Assembly (NCBI GenBank): GCA_022560025.1
Contig: JAFISE010000175.1
Location: forward strand, 1 to 62,355
Source of the DNA: Stagonosporopsis chrysanthemi
Lineage: Eukaryota > Ascomycota > Dothideomycetes > Pleosporales > Didymellaceae
Direction of reading: 5' to 3'
DNA length: 62,355 nt
Position 1 is the stretch's first letter. Each line of letters opens with the position of its first letter. The notes beneath the pieces are model-generated. The model was not told the origin of the DNA. It made no database searches and worked only from the letters and a program-made list of their open reading frames with translations. This document shows, one piece after another, positions 21,803-33,500 of the stretch. Position numbers and translations under genes: made by a program.

Positions 21803-22354
21803 ATGGACACCGGGAACATGTGTTGTGAGGTTGTGACCCCTCATGTCGACCCTTTTTGCAGCTTTGATTCCTCAAGTTCTGCCGTCACAACATCAACTGC
21901 CGCCCCTGAGCCATCGCCGTTCGCTGTCCCTCTTGCTTCACCGAAGATAGACGAAGATGAAAAGCTGTACACCGAGATTAACATTCCTCTTCCTGCTGTG
22001 CCTGCGCCGCCTAGAGAGGCTCAGCAGTCTTTGTCACCGCCGCCGAAATCGCGATCGCGTGCGGTCTCGCTCTCATCGTTCTCACCATTCCGTCGCAGAA
22101 GCTCATCCATCCCGTCATCAGGGAGAGCAAGCGAAGACTGGCCGAGGATCAGGAAGGAGGTGAAGAATAAGGAGATCGCGGCGATGATGAACCCCAGCCA
22201 TCAGAACAAGCGAAGCCGCAGCGGCACGATCGATGCATTGGCTGTGGTACCGGCTGTCCTTGTGCTGAGTGCAGAGCTCTTCACGCCTGGACAAGGGAGC
22301 AATGGGGCACGCAAGAATAGTGGAATCGGCAGATGGGAAGACGGTATTCGGTGA
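21803..22354 (+). CDS. Small disordered hypothetical protein, 183 aa
   Basis: Single-exon frame with ATG at 21803. The N-terminus is Cys/Ser-rich, the middle is Pro-rich with SPPPKSRSRAVSLSSFSPF and RRRSSSIPSSGR, and a charged helix-like segment follows (RIRKEVKNKEIAAMMNPSHQ). Basic RRxS sites suggest kinase phosphorylation. A mildly hydrophobic run (DALAVVPAVLVLSAELF) lies at ~150-165. I do not recognise the family. The composition is coherent along the frame, which supports a real gene. Confidence 0.5.
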   Translation: MDTGNMCCEVVTPHVDPFCSFDSSSSAVTTSTAAPEPSPFAVPLASPKIDEDEKLYTEINIPLPAVPAPPREAQQSLSPPPKSRSRAVSLSSFSPFRRRSSSIPSSGRASEDWPRIRKEVKNKEIAAMMNPSHQNKRSRSGTIDALAVVPAVLVLSAELFTPGQGSNGARKNSGIGRWEDGIR

Positions 22355-22968
22355 AAGACAAAGGCGTGTGAATCGAAACGAACCTCATGCACAAGCAATA
22401 AACCCTAGCGACTATTCTCAAAGCCGCAAGCCGCTGCGCTCTGCGCCAATGTCCTATGGTCGACAAGATTTAGGCGCGGCGAATATATCATCATCAGGAT
22501 GAATGCAATAGCAATCCAGTGGAGAGCCATGTTACCTGTAAAGACATTCTACAGATTTCAATCTTTGATCTTCCAGCGCACCGAACCTTCAAAGTACCTG
22601 TGACGAAATCTTGCAGATGGATGCTGACACGCGTCGGCGCTAATCTGCGTTTTCCGGCTTACAATGTGGGGGCGTATTTAACGCATGTCCACTCTCCGGC
22701 TGTGCTGTCCCCAGCCTCGCCCAAGGTAGGAAATACTAGAACGATCATGGCAGTATAGAGATGGATCTGCAATGGAAAAGATCGACAAGGCGTCCAAGAC
22801 ACCGCATGCCCAAGAGAACAGCATGAACGCCCCTTGTATCACCCAGGGCGTCTCCTATGTATTCAGCAACGACATCCATGCACCAATGGATACCTTCTTC
22901 TTTGTTCGTGAAATGCACTTTCCATCTGTGCGCAACGACTGATTGATTTTCTTTCCACGTACGCGACC
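22355..22968. other. Intergenic
   Basis: No gene seen; likely promoter and 5' UTR of the membrane-protein gene that starts at 22969. Confidence 0.45.
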
Positions 22969-25018
22969 ATGCACTTGAAGTCCTTTTCTTCATCGCACGC
23001 ATCGAGTTATGCGTCCTGGGTTGCCGCGCGCGCACAATCGAGCTTGAAGAGGTGGCCATCGAGCGTGAAGCCAATATGGCTAGAGGTCCAACACCAGGCT
23101 GTTGGCGACTTTCGCGCCCGCTCGAAACATGGGTGTCTTTGGATGCTGGCATTCCTTTGGGTGTGTGGCCTCACTACAAGTTTTGTGGTTTTATGTATAT
23201 GGGCGACAACTGTTTCGGACTCATGGGACTCTGGCAGCCTTTCAGCCTGCCTTCCTGACGACGAGTTCAGTCTCCGACCTGAAACATTCAAATATTGGTC
23301 GAGATCTGGATTCTTCCAAATCACACTTGCAGCTGGCAGCTTAACTTTTACAGAGGCAAAAGCTATCGACGTCATCTGGGATATAGTGAGTGACTGCTAC
23401 TATGTTTCGAGCACAATTGATGTTAGGAACTGACTGGGTCTAGGTCATCGGTCGAGGCGGTCAAGGACTGCTGGCCTACTTCTCCTGGCAGACATTCGTC
23501 AGATATGTGACGACGTCGATGGAGGTACAGCCCGTCACCTTCAACACATATCGCATGATCTTCCTGCAAAACGAGTCACTCATCTTGGGAATTCCGCGTC
23601 TGATCCGAGACTTTTGCAAGCGGCGCAGCCTGCACTCAAGATTTGCGATGGTGTTTATGATCCTGACGATGATCTTCGTCCTGGCTTTTCCTACCCTTGG
23701 CAGTGCTATGACTGGATACAGTGGTAATGTTATGCCGTACGTCCCGGACTCAGCTGGAAACTTCGTACCTTTTCACGACTTTAGTATTGTCGTGTACACA
23801 ATACACGATGGCTCAAGGATCAACAAAACGGACGACTACCAGGCGACACTCTACAAGCGGTCAACCTATCGTGGTAAGTAAAGGACGCGCAGATCAAAGG
23901 CCTGTTCTAATAGTATAGACGATCCAAAATTAACCGATATCGAGTCTTGGGACTCTACCTATACTCCGGATAGTAATTTTTACATGTATAGGAATGGTTG
24001 CGCAGGCTACAGAGATTTCCAGCGAGAAGAATGCGAATTGGACAATATGATTTACAACATATCGCAATGTGGGTTTTACAAAGGTCAACTGCAAGATGGG
24101 CGCCTCACTCACATTTGCGTGCAGACATCGGCCTTTATGGAACCAGCCCACAAAGCGGCATGAAATCGATATTCGGCGACACATCCATCGGGTCGCCCAC
24201 TCTAAACATAACCGCATACGATCTGCCATATCAATTCAACACGACTCAAGTAGAAGCAACCCCTCGCAAACCTTACACTGGACATTCAGTCATGTTTGTG
24301 TCGAACGACAAACTTTATCACCAGGAATACATCAAGAAAAACGGGCAGTGCCAGGCCCAAAAGGTGCGTCAGCGGCGCCCACTGACTTTCCCCGACGTCT
24401 AACAGTGCACAGAGTTATCAATGGGGCTTCTCCTTCGTCCAGCTCAACATCATGATCATTCTGCTCTGGGTGTGGACTCTCGGCATTCTCGTCATGTATG
24501 TCACGTCCAAATTCACCCGGCTACAGCGCGGGCGAGACGACGTGGCGGGCGAGTACAAGGCCGTCTTTGAGCTCTCGGATGCGATGCACGCACAGCTTGA
24601 TTCCGTCGAGGAAGAGGACGGAAAGGAGATACGACAAATTACCGAGTCCACACTGCGACGCCGCATCACAAAAGACCTCCGCGGCGGCTCGATCGCGTAC
24701 GACACGGCTATCCTCTCCAAGGGCGATGATTTGGGTCGGGATGTTGACTGGACTTTCAAAGCCTGGGTGATGAGAGAAATCCCGTGGTTCTTTGCGCTTG
24801 CCATTGCTATTGTGATTGATGGGTTTGTGGTCCAGCGCTTCTTCCTAGACGCTTCCGACGGAGTGCGGGACGATCTCTGGTTCCTCGTTATGCTGCCGTT
24901 GGCAATTGGATTTGCCATGTACGTTGGCCTGACGCACAGCAGCCGGGCGATGGTCTTGTCTTGGGCTGTGCTGGTGATGTGTGCAATACCGGCGATTGTG
25001 CTCAAGATGGCGTTGTAG
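22969..25018 (+). CDS. Multi-span membrane protein of unknown function, 618 aa
   Basis: Five exons by my reading: 22969-23385, 23444-23873, 23919-24083, 24125-24363 and 24413-25018. Hydrophobic helices appear at residues ~57-80 (MLAFLWVCGLTTSFVVLCIW), ~225-245 (FAMVFMILTMIFVLAFPTLG), ~425-445 (LNIMIILLWVWTLGILVMYV), then ~540-560, 575-592 and 598-617 (VLSWAVLVMCAIPAIVLKMA). Between the second and third lies a probably extracytoplasmic domain of ~180 residues with paired Cys (RNGCAGYRDF, QREECELDN, SQCGFY) and NxS/T sites (NKTDD, LNITAY). A charged cytoplasmic segment with EEEDGKEIRQITEST precedes the last three helices. This resembles an uncharacterised ascomycete family of integral membrane proteins; I can name no function. 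Intron 3 would be 41 nt, very short, but it is needed to keep the frame open. Confidence 0.75.
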
Positions 25019-25607
25019 CAGGGTACAGATACCTCAATAGACTTGTGCAGATCACATTGTTCAAAAGGAAATGTAATTGCTACCGCGTCCTTTGTGCATG
25101 CATGGTATGGTACCTAGATGGCTTATTGAACACCCAAACAGCACCCGGCACGTGACTGACCGACTTGGGCAAGCGCACTTTGCACCCTGCCGGTTTTGCG
25201 TGAATCAGAAGGCTGCCGTTATTACTGAGCGTGCAGTGATGTGGGCCATGCAAGCTGGCTGCGTTGATGAGGAATGCGTCAGCGCGTGGAGGGGCTGCAT
25301 TGGGAGCGCAGGCTGCAGGCAGCGGTCTCGGTTTCGTGCTGGAAAGCTTAAAATTGCGTAACCCTGCTGGATCGCCGTTTCGGTAGACCTGCTCCTTGCC
25401 GAGAAGGGTTCGAAAAGTTCGTCTGGGGCAGAAGACGCAACGAGCTGCTATTCACCATGCTGCCCAATTCCTGAAAATCGTCTCTGCAGCGCCCACACCG
25501 GCGACTAGGCTCTACGTTTGTCCCGCTCCTCCGACGTGACCGCCCTTCCACATCCTCTTCTGCTGCCCTTTGCGAACGCGGGCCCCAGCACCCCCACCAC
25601 CGGCGCC
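25019..25607. other. Intergenic
   Basis: Spacer between two plus-strand genes. The last 100 bases are C-rich and probably form the 5' UTR of the PRPP synthetase gene. Nothing else seen. Confidence 0.45.
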
Positions 25608-27255
25608 ATGGTTCGCAACATCGTCGTCCTCGGCGGGAGCTCGCACCCGCAGCTGACCGAGTACGCGCCGCCGTGTGCGAGACGCAAGAAGCGCAGCTAC
25701 TGACGAGGCTGCAGGACCATCTGCAACCACCTCGGCATCCCGCCCGCAAAAGTGCTCCTTGGCAAGTTCAAGGTCGGCGAGACCAGGGTCGAGATTGAGG
25801 AGAGCGTGCGAGGGAAGGATGTCTTCATCATCCAGTCTGGCGGCGGGTCAGGTACGGAGCCCCCTTTGGCTTGGGCGCGTCGCGACGCCGCCGTGCAGTG
25901 CGCGCTGTCCTGGCCGAAGCGTCACATGAAAGGCCTGCGCTAACATTTCCGCGCCGCAGTCAACGACCACCTCATGGAGTAGGCTCCTCGACTCCGTGCC
26001 GTTGCTTGCGTGCCGTGCCTAACCGTCCTGCAGGCTCCTCATCACCATCTCGGCCTGCCAGACCGCCTCGGCCAAGCGCATCACCGCCGTCCTGCCGCTG
26101 TTCCCGTACTCGCGCCAGTCCGACATTCCCTACAACAAGACCGGCGCACCGCTGGCCCGCGTGCCCGGCACACGCTCGCGGACGGGCACGTACAGCTTCG
26201 AGTCGCGCCCGCAGACACCGCACCCCGGCCAGCCCGAGAGCGCCGGCCTGGGCGCCAACGGCACGGCGACGCTGCACCATCAGCTCAGTCGCATGAAGCT
26301 GGACGAGCAGCGCAACGGCCTCTCGAACCCGCCCAGTCCCGTCAAGGCCAACGGCATCCGCCGCACCGACACAATCGACTCGACCAAGCCCGAGAACTCG
26401 GTGCACTTTGACAGCGGCAACGGTGCGAATGGCGCAGTCTCCAAGCCGACGACCAAGCCTCCAGCTTTCGAGCCGCAGGTTGGATATCGCCAGTGGGTTG
26501 CTCAGGCCGGCACTCTGATTGCCGACCTCCTCACGTGTGCTGGTGCCGACCATGTCATCACCATGGACCTGCACGGTGCGTAGCGTCCTCCAGTCTCGCC
26601 CAGGAGCCGCATACTGACAGATTGACAGACCCCCAGTACCAGGGCTTCTTCGACATCCCAGTCGACAACCTGTACGGCCGCCATCTCCTCCGCAAATACA
26701 TCCAGTCGAACATCCCCGACTACCAGCAGGCCGTCATTGTCAGCCCCGACGCTGGAGGCGCCAAGCGAGCCACTGCCATCGCCGATGCGCTCGGAATGCC
26801 CTTTGCGCTGATCCACAAGGAGCGCCGACCCACGCAAATCAGCGACCGGCAGAACGCGACCATGATGCTTGTCGGCGACGTTGCAGACCGCACTGCCATC
26901 CTCATCGATGACCTGGCAGACACGTCCAACACGATCACGCGCGCGGCCAAGCTGGTGAAGAAGGAGGGCGCGTCGCAGGTCTACGCGCTGATCACGCACG
27001 GCATCCTGAGCGGCGACGCCATTGACCGCATCAACGCCAGCGCCTTAGACAAGGTCGTAGTGACCAACACCGTCGACCAGACGGAGCACAAGTCGCGGTG
27101 CCCAAAGCTGGAGGTTCTGGAAGTCGGCAACGTCTTCGCAGAGGTACGTCGAACCCCTTCCATCCGTTCACCAGCAACTAACATGCCGCCTCCACCAGGC
27201 CATTCGACGCGTCCACCACGGCGAGAGCATCAGCGTGCTATTCGACTACAGCTAG
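25608..27255 (+). CDS. Ribose-phosphate pyrophosphokinase (PRPP synthetase) with internal insertion
   Basis: Six exons: 25608-25660, 25715-25851, 25960-25978 (only 19 nt), 26034-26575, 26629-27143 and 27199-27255, giving 440 aa. The start is MVRNIVVLGGSSHPQLTETI. Family motifs are GKFKVGETRVEI, VNDHLMELLI (across the microexon), LPLFPYSRQSD, ITMDLHDPQYQGFF and the PRPP-binding loop ILIDDLADTSNTI near residue 345. The enzyme makes PRPP from ribose-5-phosphate and ATP for nucleotide, His and Trp synthesis. About 100 residues, low-complexity and Ser/Pro/Asn-rich (roughly 115-215), interrupt the catalytic domain after GAPLARVPG. Yeast Prs1 and Prs5 carry such non-homologous regions, and the early position here is more like Prs5, but the match is from memory of layout only, so no symbol is given. 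Paralogues without the insertion are expected elsewhere in the genome. Confidence 0.93.
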
Positions 27256-28115
27256 TGGCTGAAGTCCTGCAAGGCCCCTGCATCCTCCTCGCGCTAGCCC
27301 ATCTCCTGTGCCCCCACCCACATACCACACATCACATACCACATCCCACATCCTACATACCACATACCACATCTCGTATCCCACATACCAAACCCACCCC
27401 CTTTCGGGACCATAGAAAAAACCCCCATCTTAGAGCTCTTCTCCGCACCAGCCGGCGATCTAGCACCAGCCCTCTCCCCCGGAGGCGCTCGTCATGTCGT
27501 CCATTCCAATTCCCCATTCATTTCCATAAACATAACAAGGCGAAATACCACGCTCGTGTGATGTGATGTGGATGCATCCACCAACCATGCCATCACGCTC
27601 CTGTGGTGCCTGCAGCCTCGTCTCGTCTTTTGTTCTCACTCACCTCTTGTCTATACGAATAAAAAAACCTTGCTGAGGGAGAGCGGTAATTACCATGTAC
27701 CCAGTAGCTAGCTCTAGAATGCGTGCTGCGTGTCCCACTTTGCATGGATGGGCTGGCGTTGGGGCGGCGTGCGGAAACGCGTGTATGTACTTTGTTGTTG
27801 TTAGTGTTGTTGTTATTGTGGTCCTGTACAAATCGAAGAAAAAAGGGAAATGTAGTAGATTCGAGGGATGGAGCGGGTTGGTAGCCCGATCTAAATCTAA
27901 GTCTATGTCTGAATCTGAGTTTGAGTTTGAATTCGAAGTGTGCACCACCCGCGAACCACACTCTACTGTGCGCGTCAACAACTCAAGCCAATGCGTCCTT
28001 TGTCGAGTAGTAACGTGGAGAACTGGCAGCGGGGACGGAGTAAGCGAGTCGATTTACTCACTCACTCACTCACAACAATCAAGCCTGTGCTGATAGCCAG
28101 TGTCTGTGTCCACTC

Positions 28116-28148
<33 letters not shown>

Positions 28149-28179
28149 GGAAGAAGAGGAAGAAGAGGAAGAAGAAGAG

Positions 28180-28211
<32 letters not shown>

Positions 28212-28392
28212 AGAAGGAGAAGAAGAAGAAGAAGAAGGAGAAGAAGCATTACAAATTCCGCTATCAAGTCTAAAAAGAAGTAGAATCTACGTTGCAACCT
28301 CAACCCCCAAGGGGGGGGGGGGCGCCCGGCCCCAGTATTGAGAGCTCCAAGCTGCGCTTTCGGCAGCCCACACACACACATTACTATTTCTA
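27256..28392. other. Intergenic between convergent genes; simple repeats
   Basis: 3' regions of the PRPP synthetase gene (plus) and the ABC transporter gene (minus). Visible repeats are a CACATACCA-type run at 27320-27390, alternating tctaaatctaagtc-type hexamers near 27890-27935, and the purine tract at 28118-28246. The Glu-rich plus-strand frame across the tract is not a gene. Confidence 0.6.
28118..28246. repeat. Long polypurine (GAA/GAG)n tract
   Basis: About 130 bases of G and A only on the plus strand, mostly GAAGAG and GAA units. It lies between the 3' ends of two convergent genes, about 150 bases past the ABC transporter stop codon. Confidence 0.95.
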
Positions 28393-31300
28393 CTACTGCG
28401 GCGCGCCCATGCTCTGCAACCTGGCCAACTCGTAGTACACCCCTCGCCTCGCCATGAGCTCACCGTGTCTCCCGCTCTCCACAATCTTGCCGTGGTCAAA
28501 CACGTAAATGACGTCGGCGTGCTGGATCGTGCTCAGACGGTGTGCAATGGCGATTGTGGTGCGGCCCTGGGCGGCGGCGTCGAGGGCGTCCTGGACAACG
28601 CGTTCGGATGTTGAGTCGAGCGCCGAGGTGGCTTCGTCGAGGAGGCTGCGTGCTGTTAGCGGGTGAAGGCGGTAGGTCGGGGGAGGGGGGGGGGGGGGGG
28701 GATGAGGAGAAGGACTTACAGAACTTTGGGGTCTCTGAGCAGCGCCCTTGCGATTGCAAGACGCTGCCTCTGCCCGCCGGACAATAGCGCACCCTTCGCG
28801 CCGACAAGCGTGGCGAAGCCGTCGGGTAGACTCATGATGAACTCGTAGATGTTCGCGTCCTTGCATGCCTGCACAATGGCTTCCTCGGGTATGTCATCTT
28901 TGTCGGCGAGAATGTTCTCACGGATGGTGCCAGTGTACAGTGTGGTTTCTTGGCTGACAATGGCGAGCTGAGCGCGGTAGTCTTGCAGATTGTATTCCTG
29001 CAGATCGACACCGTCGACGAGAACGGAGCCGCTGGTGGGGTCGTAGAAGCGCTCCAGCAGCTGCATGACGGTGGACTTGCCACTGCCACTAGCGCCAACG
29101 AGGGCGATGAACTGGCCAGGCTCAGCTTTGAGATCGATTCCGCGGAGGACACGGTGGTCTGGCCGTCCGGGATATGTGAAGCGTACATCCTGGAGTTCGA
29201 CGCGGCCATTCAGACGGTCGATCTTCTTACCATCGGGAGACCAGTGGTCGATCTTAGGCATGCGGTTGAGGAAGGACTTGAGCAGCTTGGCGGCGTCACG
29301 AGCCTCGCCCATGTCTGGCGCAAAGGAGAAGATAGCGCCAGCCGATTGCGCACCGTTGATGATGGCAGAATAGACGATGAAGAACTGCAGCACAGTGTAC
29401 TCTTGCGCCAGCAGGAGGCGGCCACCATACCAAAAGACCAAAGCGAAAATCAGCATGGAGAGACCTTGCGAGGTGGCGTACAATGAGGCAGAGATGTTGT
29501 TAAATACGACGTTTCCAGCAGCCTGCTTGCCAAGCTTCTCGTGATACTCGCGCAGGAGGTATTGTTCGAGAGACAACGTAGCGACGGTACGGATGGAGGA
29601 AGCAGCTTCGCAGGCGAACGAGGCGGCTTCCGAAGTCTCCTTGTTGCGTTTTTCCATTCGTATGAGGGCGTAGAAACGGAAGTATCCACAGGCCAGCATG
29701 AGCGGGATGGTTGCAGTGCAAACAAGTGCCAGCTTCCAGCCAAAAGAGCAGCCAACAATGATAGCCACAAAGATCGATGCAGCAGAGCTGACGATGGTAC
29801 CGAGCGTCGCGCCACTGAGACCCGCGAGACGATTAGCTTCCGATGACAGGAAGCTGGCCAAAGCACCAGAGGTGACTGTCTCACCGTCGAAGAATTCCAT
29901 GTCTTGTCGAAGCATAGCGGCAAAGGCTCGCTGTCGGACGTTGCCGATAAGACGAGCGGAACCTTTGGACAGCGTCATACCTTGGGCCCAGTAGAAGGAG
30001 CCAATGACAATACCCAGCATGAAGAACATCCAGCACCAGAAGCTGATATTGTAGCCGCCAAGAGACGTGCCAGGTGACAGAAGCGAGTTGATAGAGTTGC
30101 CAAGGAAGATGGCTTGGATGGCTGGGTTACATCCAGCGAGGAAACTGAAAACGAGACCAAACGCCATGGTCTTGTGTTCGCCGGTGTTCATCTCCCACGC
30201 GAACTTGACGAGCGCCCACGTGCCATACAGCTCCTCCTTTTCTTCTCTCCTTACGACGACGGATGGGACAGATGTGACCGTGCGTAGAAGGGTAGGCTTT
30301 TCCCCATCAGCTTCAACGGCCTTTTCGTACATAACGTCATCGGCATCGGACAAACGTTTGCCTGTCTGCTTCTTTTGGGTGAGTTCCTGTGCTTGCACGA
30401 GACTGGCATAGACGCCATCAGCGCGGATCAAGCTCTCATGTGTGCCGGTCTCTACAATCTCGCCCTTTGCCATGACGACAATGTTGTCTGCTTTCTTGAT
30501 AGTCGAGAGACGATGGGCGATGACGATAGTAGTGCGACCTTTGGCGGCACGGTCGAGTGCATCTTGTACGAGGGACTCTGATTTGGTATCCAGCGCCGCG
30601 GTAGCTTCGTCAAGAAGCAGAATCTTAGGGTCCGATACAATAGCGCGGGCAATGGCGACTCGCTGTTTCTGACCACCACTGAGCAAATTTCCACGCTCGC
30701 CGACCTTGGTCTGGTAACCATCCGGTAGGTCCATAATGAAGTCGTGAGCATTCGCAATCTTGGCGGCTTGTTCGATCAACTCCATCTTCTTCTCATCAGA
30801 TGCATCGGCGTACTCGGTATTGACTAGTCCGTGTTTGATACTTTCGTAAACAGTGGTACTGAATAGTACCGGCTCCTGGCTGACGATGGCCATGTGTTGA
30901 CGCAGCCACCTGAGGTTCAATGTGCTGATATCTTTTCCGTCCAAGAAGATCTGTCCATCCATCGGAAGGTAGAAGCGCTCCAGCAGGCCAACAATGGTAG
31001 ACTTGCCAGATCCAGAAGCACCGACCAATGCTACCATCTGACCAGTAGCAACGCTCAGGTTGAAGTTTTGCAGGACAACAGTATCTGGTCGAGACGGATA
31101 GATGTGCTTGAGATTCTTGAATTCAAGGTTGCCAACGAAAGTTTCGGGAACCTCCCCAGCTTCAGTCTCTGGATCGATGGGAGACTTGCGCTCGATGGTG
31201 TTGAAGACCTTGGTAGCCGCTGCGGTAGCTCCACCAAAAGCCTGCAAATGTGGAAGGTTCGAGCCGATGGAAATACCAGCAATCATTGTAGCCATGACGA

Positions 31301-32480
31301 CTGTCAGGATGTTTGACACGCCCAGCTCGCCATTGTCAAGGAACCTCTTTCCCTGCCAAAAAGCCAATGAATATTGCAAGTTTAAGACGCCCATCATGCC
31401 TGCAATCATCATAGATAACCAGAACTTGGCCTTGAAATCGTACCCAGTCGCTTTGTCGAGGAAAACCTTGTATTTCTCCTGAAGACGTCTTTGCGTACCA
31501 TAAGCCGCCACATTACGGGCCGAAGCTAGGACCTCTTCAGCCAGAGACGCTGCTATGGCATTCTCGTCGATCGCAAGTGTCTGGTTCTTCTTCATCAACG
31601 TGCCATTGACACCCATCATGAGAACGAGAGCGACAGTGGCCGACAACATAATGAGCGATAGCTTCCAGGATCGAATAAAGCCGATGATGATAGCGGACAC
31701 GAACATAGAGACACCGGAGACAAAGAGACCAATCTTTTGGCCGATTCCATCTTGAACCAGGTTCATATCAGAGCTGATACGGGTGGTGACTTCTCCAGAG
31801 CCAAGGAAGTCGAAGAAGGCGATGTTCTGTCTGAAGATTGCGCGAAGGTAGAGTTCTCGAATCTGCTTAGTTATTTGCTCCCCAGTGTAAGAGAACCCAA
31901 TAATGCTGATATAGGTTGTGACGAAGGAGCCGATAGCTGAAGGATAATTAACACGGTCTGACGTCGAATGCTTGAAGAATGAATCTACACATACCTAGAT
32001 ACACGAAATACAAGGTAAACTGGTTGGTCTGGCTTTTGAAATGCTCTGCAGCTGTGGCATCCACGGAAAAGCTTGTGAAGCTACCAGCAAAATTACCGTA
32101 AACAAGCTGCTGTCTGTCAGATTCAAAGCAAGAACAAACAGACCACACGTCTCTCGGGTCCATCAAGCAGTGTGAGTACGTACGGTCATGAGGGGCATCA
32201 CAGCTCCTGCTGCGATGGATGCAATGAGAGAAACAATCATTATAAACGTGTGCGTTTTATTCGCATAGCGAAATAGGGCGAAGTACCCGACACTGAGCTT
32301 TGGTGCATCAGTTTGCTGGTCGATGATCTGTTTGTCGTGCTCGCTGAGGCCAGAAGTGAGCGTCTTCGCCCCTTCCTCTGATGGTGCATCAAGTTTCTCG
32401 GTGTCAACACCTCGTCCAGGCGGCGAGTCGATGTTGAGCGTTGCTGCGTTCGCAGCCGCGCGCTCTTGGGGAGCGGCCAT
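28393..32480 (-). CDS. ABCB-type full-length ABC exporter (multidrug-resistance/leptomycin B-resistance type)
   Basis: Four exons: 32480-32184, 32106-31995, 31936-28720 and 28645-28393, giving 1292 aa, the size of full P-glycoprotein-like exporters. I chose the ATG at 32480 (context ccATGGc); the open frame upstream starts with TTG only. The layout is TMD-NBD-TMD-NBD. NBD1 has Walker A GASGSGKST (about 440), LSGGQKQRVAIARAI and ILLLDEATAALD. NBD2 has GASGSGKST (about 1080), LSGGQRQRLAIARALL and, after splicing, VLLLDEATSALD. Both D-loops and both switch histidines (IVIAHRLST, IAIAHRLST) are intact, so both ATP sites look catalytic. Such proteins export hydrophobic compounds, toxins or peptide pheromones across the plasma membrane; the substrate cannot be told. 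The last intron (28719-28646) includes a 17-base homopolymer. The first intron acceptor is ambiguous between two nearby AGs, changing one residue. Confidence 0.95.
28685..28701. repeat. 17-base G homopolymer inside an intron
   Basis: G run on the plus strand (C run in the transcript) within the last intron of the ABC transporter gene. It is prone to length variation and sequencing error but does not affect the reading frame. A second G run of over ten bases lies at about 28311-28322 in the 3' region. Confidence 0.9.
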
Positions 32481-33500
32481 GGTGTCGTACAGGCTCTTCA
32501 AGGCTGTATTGTCGAATGATCTCCAAGGAGTGGCACAACCGAGTGTCTTTCACCCTGCGAGATTTCGACCTCGGCGCCACCAACCAGATGCACCGACTTG
32601 AGAGCTGGGTTCGGTCTGATTTGAGCCCGTGTCACTAGGCCGGAATTGGCAAAGGGGCGACGTCAATCCGTTCTCGAATGCGGCTCGCGTAGTAGTTTCA
32701 CGTGCGACAAGCTTCGATTCCAAGATTGTGGTATCCGCTGAATACGCGAATACGGCGGCGAGATGGTGGGGAGTTGAGTATGACAACAGCACTGTGCAGC
32801 CAAGATATACGTAGACCGTGGAGGGGAGAGACCCGAGTCGCAGATCGGACGACTTTTGTGGCTCCTACAGACGCTCGTTCCTCGTCTAAAGCTGAGATTG
32901 CCACGGCGTTTGGAGGTGGGTAGGACCAGCCCTTTGAATCGCGAAGGGCGCTGCGTCCTGTGATTGCCTAACGCACTCAACAACCTCGCATGATGTATTT
33001 TGCAGCCGCAGAGAATGGTCCGTCACCGCTACGTGGCTTGTTGCATTCAGATCCGGTCCAATGTTCCAAGCAGTCAGCAAAAAAGCCTTCCCCGGTTGCG
33101 GTTGAAGCCAATAATCGTACGTGTAACGGGTATGCGCAGTGTCGGGGCCGGAGCGCAAACAAACACCGATTCCGTCGCGATTCATACGCAACCAGATGAA
33201 CGGGCCCCTGCACACTAACGACCCGCTTCTTATTCGCTCTCGTTCTCGTTCTCAACGTCCTTGATCCGAGCGTTGCATTGCACAGGCAGCATCGTTGACA
33301 CAGCGACCGTCGTTGTTTTGAAGAGGTGGCACCAGGCAGCAACTTTGCGTAAATTCAGGTAGCAGCAACAGCGCAAAGCGAAGCTCGATACGAAGCTTAA
33401 CGCGACAATCCGAGGCTCAAGCAGGGCTCTGATCGGTCTGCGTCGACGTTGTTGCCTAGGGCTGAACAACGTGTGTGCAACGGGCTGGTCTGGCGCTACC
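32481..33500. promoter_or_regulatory. Divergent intergenic region between ABC transporter and HET gene
   Basis: 1 kb between two start codons facing away from each other; it must carry both promoters. Short ORFs on both strands are unconvincing. No TATA box or clear operator stands out. Confidence 0.4.

Noticed and set aside
27940..28341. Poly-Glu ORF across the GAA/GAG tract (and poly-Leu on the other strand)
   Set aside because: Pure translation of a microsatellite between convergent genes; no conserved flanks.
28393..32480. Metabolite gene cluster around the ABC exporter and MFS permease
   Set aside because: No backbone synthase (PKS, NRPS, terpene cyclase) or pathway tailoring enzymes are present, and the two transporters are 16 kb apart among unrelated genes.
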